A stretch of DNA of 64,000 bases from Gaiellaceae bacterium (GTDB taxonomy: Bacteria; Actinomycetota; Thermoleophilia; Gaiellales; Gaiellaceae): NCBI GenBank assembly GCA_030446625.1, contig JAUJMY010000013.1, forward strand, positions 24,154 through 88,153, read 5' to 3'. The position numbers were made by a program, and so were the translations under genes. The notes beneath the pieces were generated by a model. That model searched no databases. It saw nothing but the letters and a program-made list of their open reading frames with translations, and was not told the origin of the DNA. Below, in pieces: positions 61,701-64,000 of this stretch (positions are counted from its first letter, which is position 1; each line of letters begins with the position of its first letter).

Positions 61701-63098
61701 GCGTCGAACCTGCTCTCGTTCGCCGACGGCGGCGGGACAGTCAAGTACGCCTACAACCAGCTCAACCTGCTGGCGACGGTGACCGAGCCGAGCGGGGCGC
61801 AGACGACCTTCGTCTACGACACGGATGACCTGCGCACGCAGACGAACTACCCGAACGGCGTCAGCATGTACTTGACCTACGACGCGGCGAACCGCCTGAC
61901 GCGCGTCACCGGCAAGAAGCCTGCCTCCGGGACGGTCTTGACCGATTTGAGCTACGAGTGGAAGAACGCGCTCGGTGCCGACAGCGGCTTGCGCCACGCG
62001 GTGACCGACAAGGACGGGAACAGGACGAGCTACAGCTACGACGCGCTCAACCGGCTCACGAAGGCGGAGGAGCGAAACTCGGCCGGGATGCTGCTCAACA
62101 GCTACGCCTACGCCTACGACGCGAGCTCGAACCGCAGCAGCCAGACCGTGAACGGCGTCGGCACGACCTACACGCACAACGGCGCCGACCAGCTCACCGC
62201 TGCAGGCTCGGTGACGTACAGCTACGACGGCAACGGCAACGAGACGGGCAACTCAGCGGGCCGTGCCTGGACCTACAACGTGAAGGACCAGGCGGTCAGC
62301 GTCACCCCGCCCGGCGGCTCCGCGCTCTCGATGAGCTACACCGGCACGGGGCAGTTCCTGCGCGTCTCCGCCGGCTCCGCCAGCTACCAGAACAGCTCCC
62401 TCGGCGTGACGCGCGAAAACACGACTAGCTACACGAAGGACGACGACGGGCTGCTGCTCAGCCTGCGCAGCTCGAGCGGGACGTTCTACTACTTGCTCGA
62501 CGGGCTCGGCTCGGTCGCGGCCGTCACCGACGGCGCCGGCACCGTCGCCGCCAGCTACAGCTACGAGCCATTCGGAAAGGTCAAGAGCTCGACCGGGACG
62601 CTCGCGAACCCGTATCGCTGGCTGGGCGGCCTCGGCGTCTACTTCGACGCCTCGACCGGCCTCTACAAGATGGGCACCCGCTACTACGACCCCGGGCTCG
62701 GGCGCTTCACGCAGGTCGATCCGGTCGAGGGCGGATCGGCGAACCGCTACGACTACGCCAATCAGGATCCGATCAACAATGCCGACCTAGATGGGCAAGC
62801 AGTATTTGTACCCGTAGCCCTTCTAGCGCTTCGCGTCGCTCCGTACGCAGTTCGCGCGGGAATTGCGCTCCACCGTGCAGGTCGTAGCGCAAAGGTTGCT
62901 TCAAGGCTCGCGGCGCGCGCCGCGACGAAAGCTGGCGTGCGCGTAAAGCATTTCGCGCGTCGAGCGGCGCCGCGCGTCTACGAAGCGGTAAAGACATGCC
63001 TGACGCGCGGATTGCAGTACTTCCAGGGCCTAGGGCCAGGAACGAACGTCTGGGGAAGAGTCTACTACAGCGCTCTCGTTTGCTTGGGAATCTTGTGA
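58764..63098 (+). CDS. secreted RHS-repeat protein with variable C-terminal toxin-like domain
   Basis: A 1444-residue protein. Signal peptide (LVAVVVVAVVSVL, cleavage near residue 35), an N-terminal beta region, a DNRLRE-type domain (about 310-460, YGGIDIPRHAVVLDAELTLY), then about 20 YD repeats (residues 590-1170, such as SYAYSAEGDLTSITDTRGR). The RHS core follows: FDASTGLYKMGTRYYDPGLG then RFTQVDPVEGGSANRYDYAN near 1300. After the core, 100 residues switch to a hydrophobic-basic domain of different composition, the usual place of a toxin tip. ATG 58764 is chosen; TTG 58692 lies in the -35 box. The next gene overlaps its stop. Confidence 0.9.
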   Translation: MTGSCSLGRSGLVAVVVVAVVSVLPGGVRGAAAEGGRAGAPAEESPAPKLAADGPKTAHGREIPGLRTRTSRTYLNEAREMVTLVSAAAVNFRDAEGAWRPIDNTLVEMAGGYRNRANAYAVELPADLGAAPVRVRHDGVSVAFSLRGASGRASVKGATARYANALGRVELAYAALGNGVKETLTLAGPAAPSRFVFDLALEGLTARAGPAGAVELVGTDGRVRGEFTPAYMVDAAGAVSRAVSLQLEEGGRALSLTLDRAWLASSERRWPVVVDPTYEYWGGDRECYIQNGTSQNTSFCNLDRMSVGFDGSQTSRALVYYGGIDIPRHAVVLDAELTLYLEAASTTNTAPVSVHRVTRSWGLDATWNQAQAGTSWTSAGGDFDSTATATLQSVGGTTGAALQWPVRKLVQGWVDGSLANNGLLVKQQAESVNNVLRFSTSWSTATGAQPPVLRITWERGIGLWGRYRFVGQDLSDRLDLQANVANGNLVVEEETLGIAGRGQNLSLSRYYNSLSSIGWADWRMSTGNGVYLEETDDRSIAYHASSGFAIPFVRQADGTYESPTAINATLVKNGDATYKLSYHADRSVENFNSSGRLVSEVDANGNTISYAYSAEGDLTSITDTRGRVTTLTYNTSCSLLATVTDPAARKHSWAYNTTSCMPTSYTDPAAGVTKYAYDATATLITQITDPKGNITKLSYDSERRVTSIVRVVANGTGPTTSFTYNAGNTVVTDPNGNKTTFHYDPQGRVTKVVDALARERAASWTPNSDLLEFTSASGAKTTNGYDANNNLTSSKTATGASSSWEYADPNQRFYATKATDTQGNATSFAYDAKGNLSSLTNALASSASLTYNADGSVASAKDFKGNLTGYGYDASGHLTLVDHPAPLGDESYTYDSLSRVATHTDGKGQKTTYAYDALDQVTSITYHDGSKISYAYDKNGNVSSMADNTGTTSFAYDTLNRLTKETLPNATSNTYTYDNASNLLSFADGGGTVKYAYNQLNLLATVTEPSGAQTTFVYDTDDLRTQTNYPNGVSMYLTYDAANRLTRVTGKKPASGTVLTDLSYEWKNALGADSGLRHAVTDKDGNRTSYSYDALNRLTKAEERNSAGMLLNSYAYAYDASSNRSSQTVNGVGTTYTHNGADQLTAAGSVTYSYDGNGNETGNSAGRAWTYNVKDQAVSVTPPGGSALSMSYTGTGQFLRVSAGSASYQNSSLGVTRENTTSYTKDDDGLLLSLRSSSGTFYYLLDGLGSVAAVTDGAGTVAASYSYEPFGKVKSSTGTLANPYRWLGGLGVYFDASTGLYKMGTRYYDPGLGRFTQVDPVEGGSANRYDYANQDPINNADLDGQAVFVPVALLALRVAPYAVRAGIALHRAGRSAKVASRLAARAATKAGVRVKHFARRAAPRVYEAVKTCLTRGLQYFQGLGPGTNVWGRVYYSALVCLGIL

Positions 63099-63658
63099 AG
63101 CGCGAACCGCTAGACATCGGTTCACGCACAGCTTGGGTTGATGCTGCCGAGTTAGTGTCAGAACTCAAAGCCGCGCGTGATGTTGATGGCCTGATTGCGC
63201 AACTGGATAGCCCGGTTCGCCACCGAGAGCTGTCGGCTCGTTCAGAGGCAACTCGTGCTCTTGGTGACCTAAAGGACGTACGCGCACGTGGGGCGGTCAC
63301 CCACCTCCTCGTCGATCCCGATCCGGCAGTGCGTATCGCTGCCGCGATCGCATTAGGAAAGATTGCCCATCCCGACGCCATACCCGACCTGCTAGCGGCA
63401 GCTCGGACGGATCCATCCGAAATCGTGCGCCAGTGGGCACTCGATAGCCTGGTAAGAATGAATGCGCGCGCTGCTACACCGCTCCTCGTTGAGCGGCTTC
63501 GCGCCAAGACGCCACGGACACGGCGATGGGCCGCACGGGCCCTAGCCGCGTTAGCCGCTCCCGAAGCGGCAGCCGAGTTAGCAGGGGCGAGGGCGCGCGA
63601 GCGTCCGTGGCGCCGCCGCGCGTTCACCAAGGCCCTCAAGACGGTTCAGCGCGAATGA
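63095..63658 (+). CDS. HEAT-repeat protein, likely RHS immunity or chaperone partner
   Basis: A 187-residue protein with about four HEAT-like units: ARSEATRALGDLKDVRARGA, VRIAAAIALGKIAHPDAIPD, VRQWALDSLVRMNARAATPL and TRRWAARALAALAAPEAAAE. GTG 63095 overlaps the RHS stop (GTGA), as in immunity genes directly after polymorphic toxins. No signal peptide, so it acts in the cytoplasm. Confidence 0.7.
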   Translation: MKREPLDIGSRTAWVDAAELVSELKAARDVDGLIAQLDSPVRHRELSARSEATRALGDLKDVRARGAVTHLLVDPDPAVRIAAAIALGKIAHPDAIPDLLAAARTDPSEIVRQWALDSLVRMNARAATPLLVERLRAKTPRTRRWAARALAALAAPEAAAELAGARARERPWRRRAFTKALKTVQRE

Positions 63659-63680
63659 TCAAGTAGGCGCCGTCGAGGCG

Positions 63681-63913
63681 GGGGTCAGATCTTGCTGCAC
63701 GCCTCGGCTCGCCGCTCCGCCCGCACGCTCTGCCCGACGAAGCCGCCCGCTGGGCTTGGATGGTTCACGACGGAGCTGCGCGGCGCTCTCGGGCAGCGGG
63801 TACAGCCGGGAAGCCACGACCGTGCGCCGACGAGTCCGTGCAGTGCAAGAAAAGAACCAACAAGTAAAAACCACACTAGCGGCGGGAGACAGCGGGGTGA
63901 TGCGGGGTCAGAT
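63681..63913 (+). repeat. direct repeat GGGGTCAGAT at window end
   Basis: GGGGTCAGAT occurs at 63681-63690 and 63904-63913 in the same orientation. This sequence is common in repeats next to REP/Y1 transposases; the flanking gene, if any, is beyond or absent. Between them I see no gene and an AT-richer patch (63840-63880). Confidence 0.4.
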
Positions 63914-64000
63914 ATTTCACAACCAGACCCAGGTACACGACACTCGCCAGGGCAACAAGACACGACAGAGCACGCGCACGCGGGACTCGGGCAGACACGT

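Noticed and set aside
60201..62177. 658-residue minus-strand frame opposite the RHS gene
   Set aside because: Valine/arginine-repetitive antisense of the YD repeats; no start signal or domain.
1..64000. CRISPR array, rRNA genes, complete tRNA genes
   Set aside because: No regularly spaced repeats, no rRNA-like blocks, and every tRNA match lacks one half.

Overview
This is a high-GC window (mostly G/C at third codon positions) with GTG/TTG starts, leaderless-looking transcripts, tight 1-20 nt gene overlaps and tyrosine-recombinase and SMC-type defence genes. It reads as an actinobacterial chromosome segment. The DUF4242, MATE and glycosyltransferase relatives suggest Thermoleophilia (Solirubrobacterales/Gaiellales), but this is inference from protein flavour only and no rRNA or complete tRNA is present to test it.

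Layout. 1-5.8 kb: ordinary genes (PRC-barrel, beta-carbonic anhydrase, LuxR/LAL regulator, DUF4242, secreted protein, methyltransferase, membrane protein); the regulator carries a frameshift and the methyltransferase an in-frame TGA. 5.8-21.8 kb: two gene blocks separated by 3'-terminal fragments of a tRNA-Asp gene (5831, 6913, 11058, 21699). The first holds phosphatidylserine decarboxylase, an amidinotransferase-like enzyme and a MATE exporter. The second is a polysaccharide-type operon on the minus strand: two COG4671-like glycosyltransferases, two GT4 glycosyltransferases, an ABC exporter and a double APH-type kinase. Broken genes lie near the fragments. 22.0-25.1 kb: a terminase small/large pair with no other phage structural gene, then a 5' tRNA half.

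25.3-50.3 kb is a mobile defence island: XRE regulator with its operator, two lipoproteins, a tyrosine integrase with a damaged N-terminus, a DUF488-DUF488-dual-OB operon, a MazF-like/sigma/anti-sigma-like/ImmA-IrrE operon, a ubiquitin-like cassette (beta-grasp protein, cysteine-less E2-like protein, JAB-E1 fusion), a second sigma/HTH/ImmA-IrrE module running straight into SbcD-SbcC, and a divergent Wadjet-like JetABCD operon. It ends close to a tRNA-Thr 3' fragment at 50306. Dense translational coupling suggests that the second sigma module controls or accompanies the SbcCD-Wadjet machinery.

50.7-63.7 kb: an XRE-TPR regulator of RRNPP-like architecture diverges from a 29-residue secreted-looking peptide gene. 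Next come a four-gene operon built around a DyP-type peroxidase flanked by two paralogous 'DEYCE' proteins and a further unknown protein, and finally a large secreted RHS protein with a variable C-terminus and a HEAT-repeat partner. The DyP and RHS promoters share an 11-base element (TTGACAAACAG), and the peptide promoter has a near match. This raises the possibility that the peptide-regulator pair controls both. The most promising undescribed systems are the XRE-TPR/peptide pair, the DyP-DEYCE operon and the twin sigma-protease modules around the ubiquitin-like and SMC defence genes.
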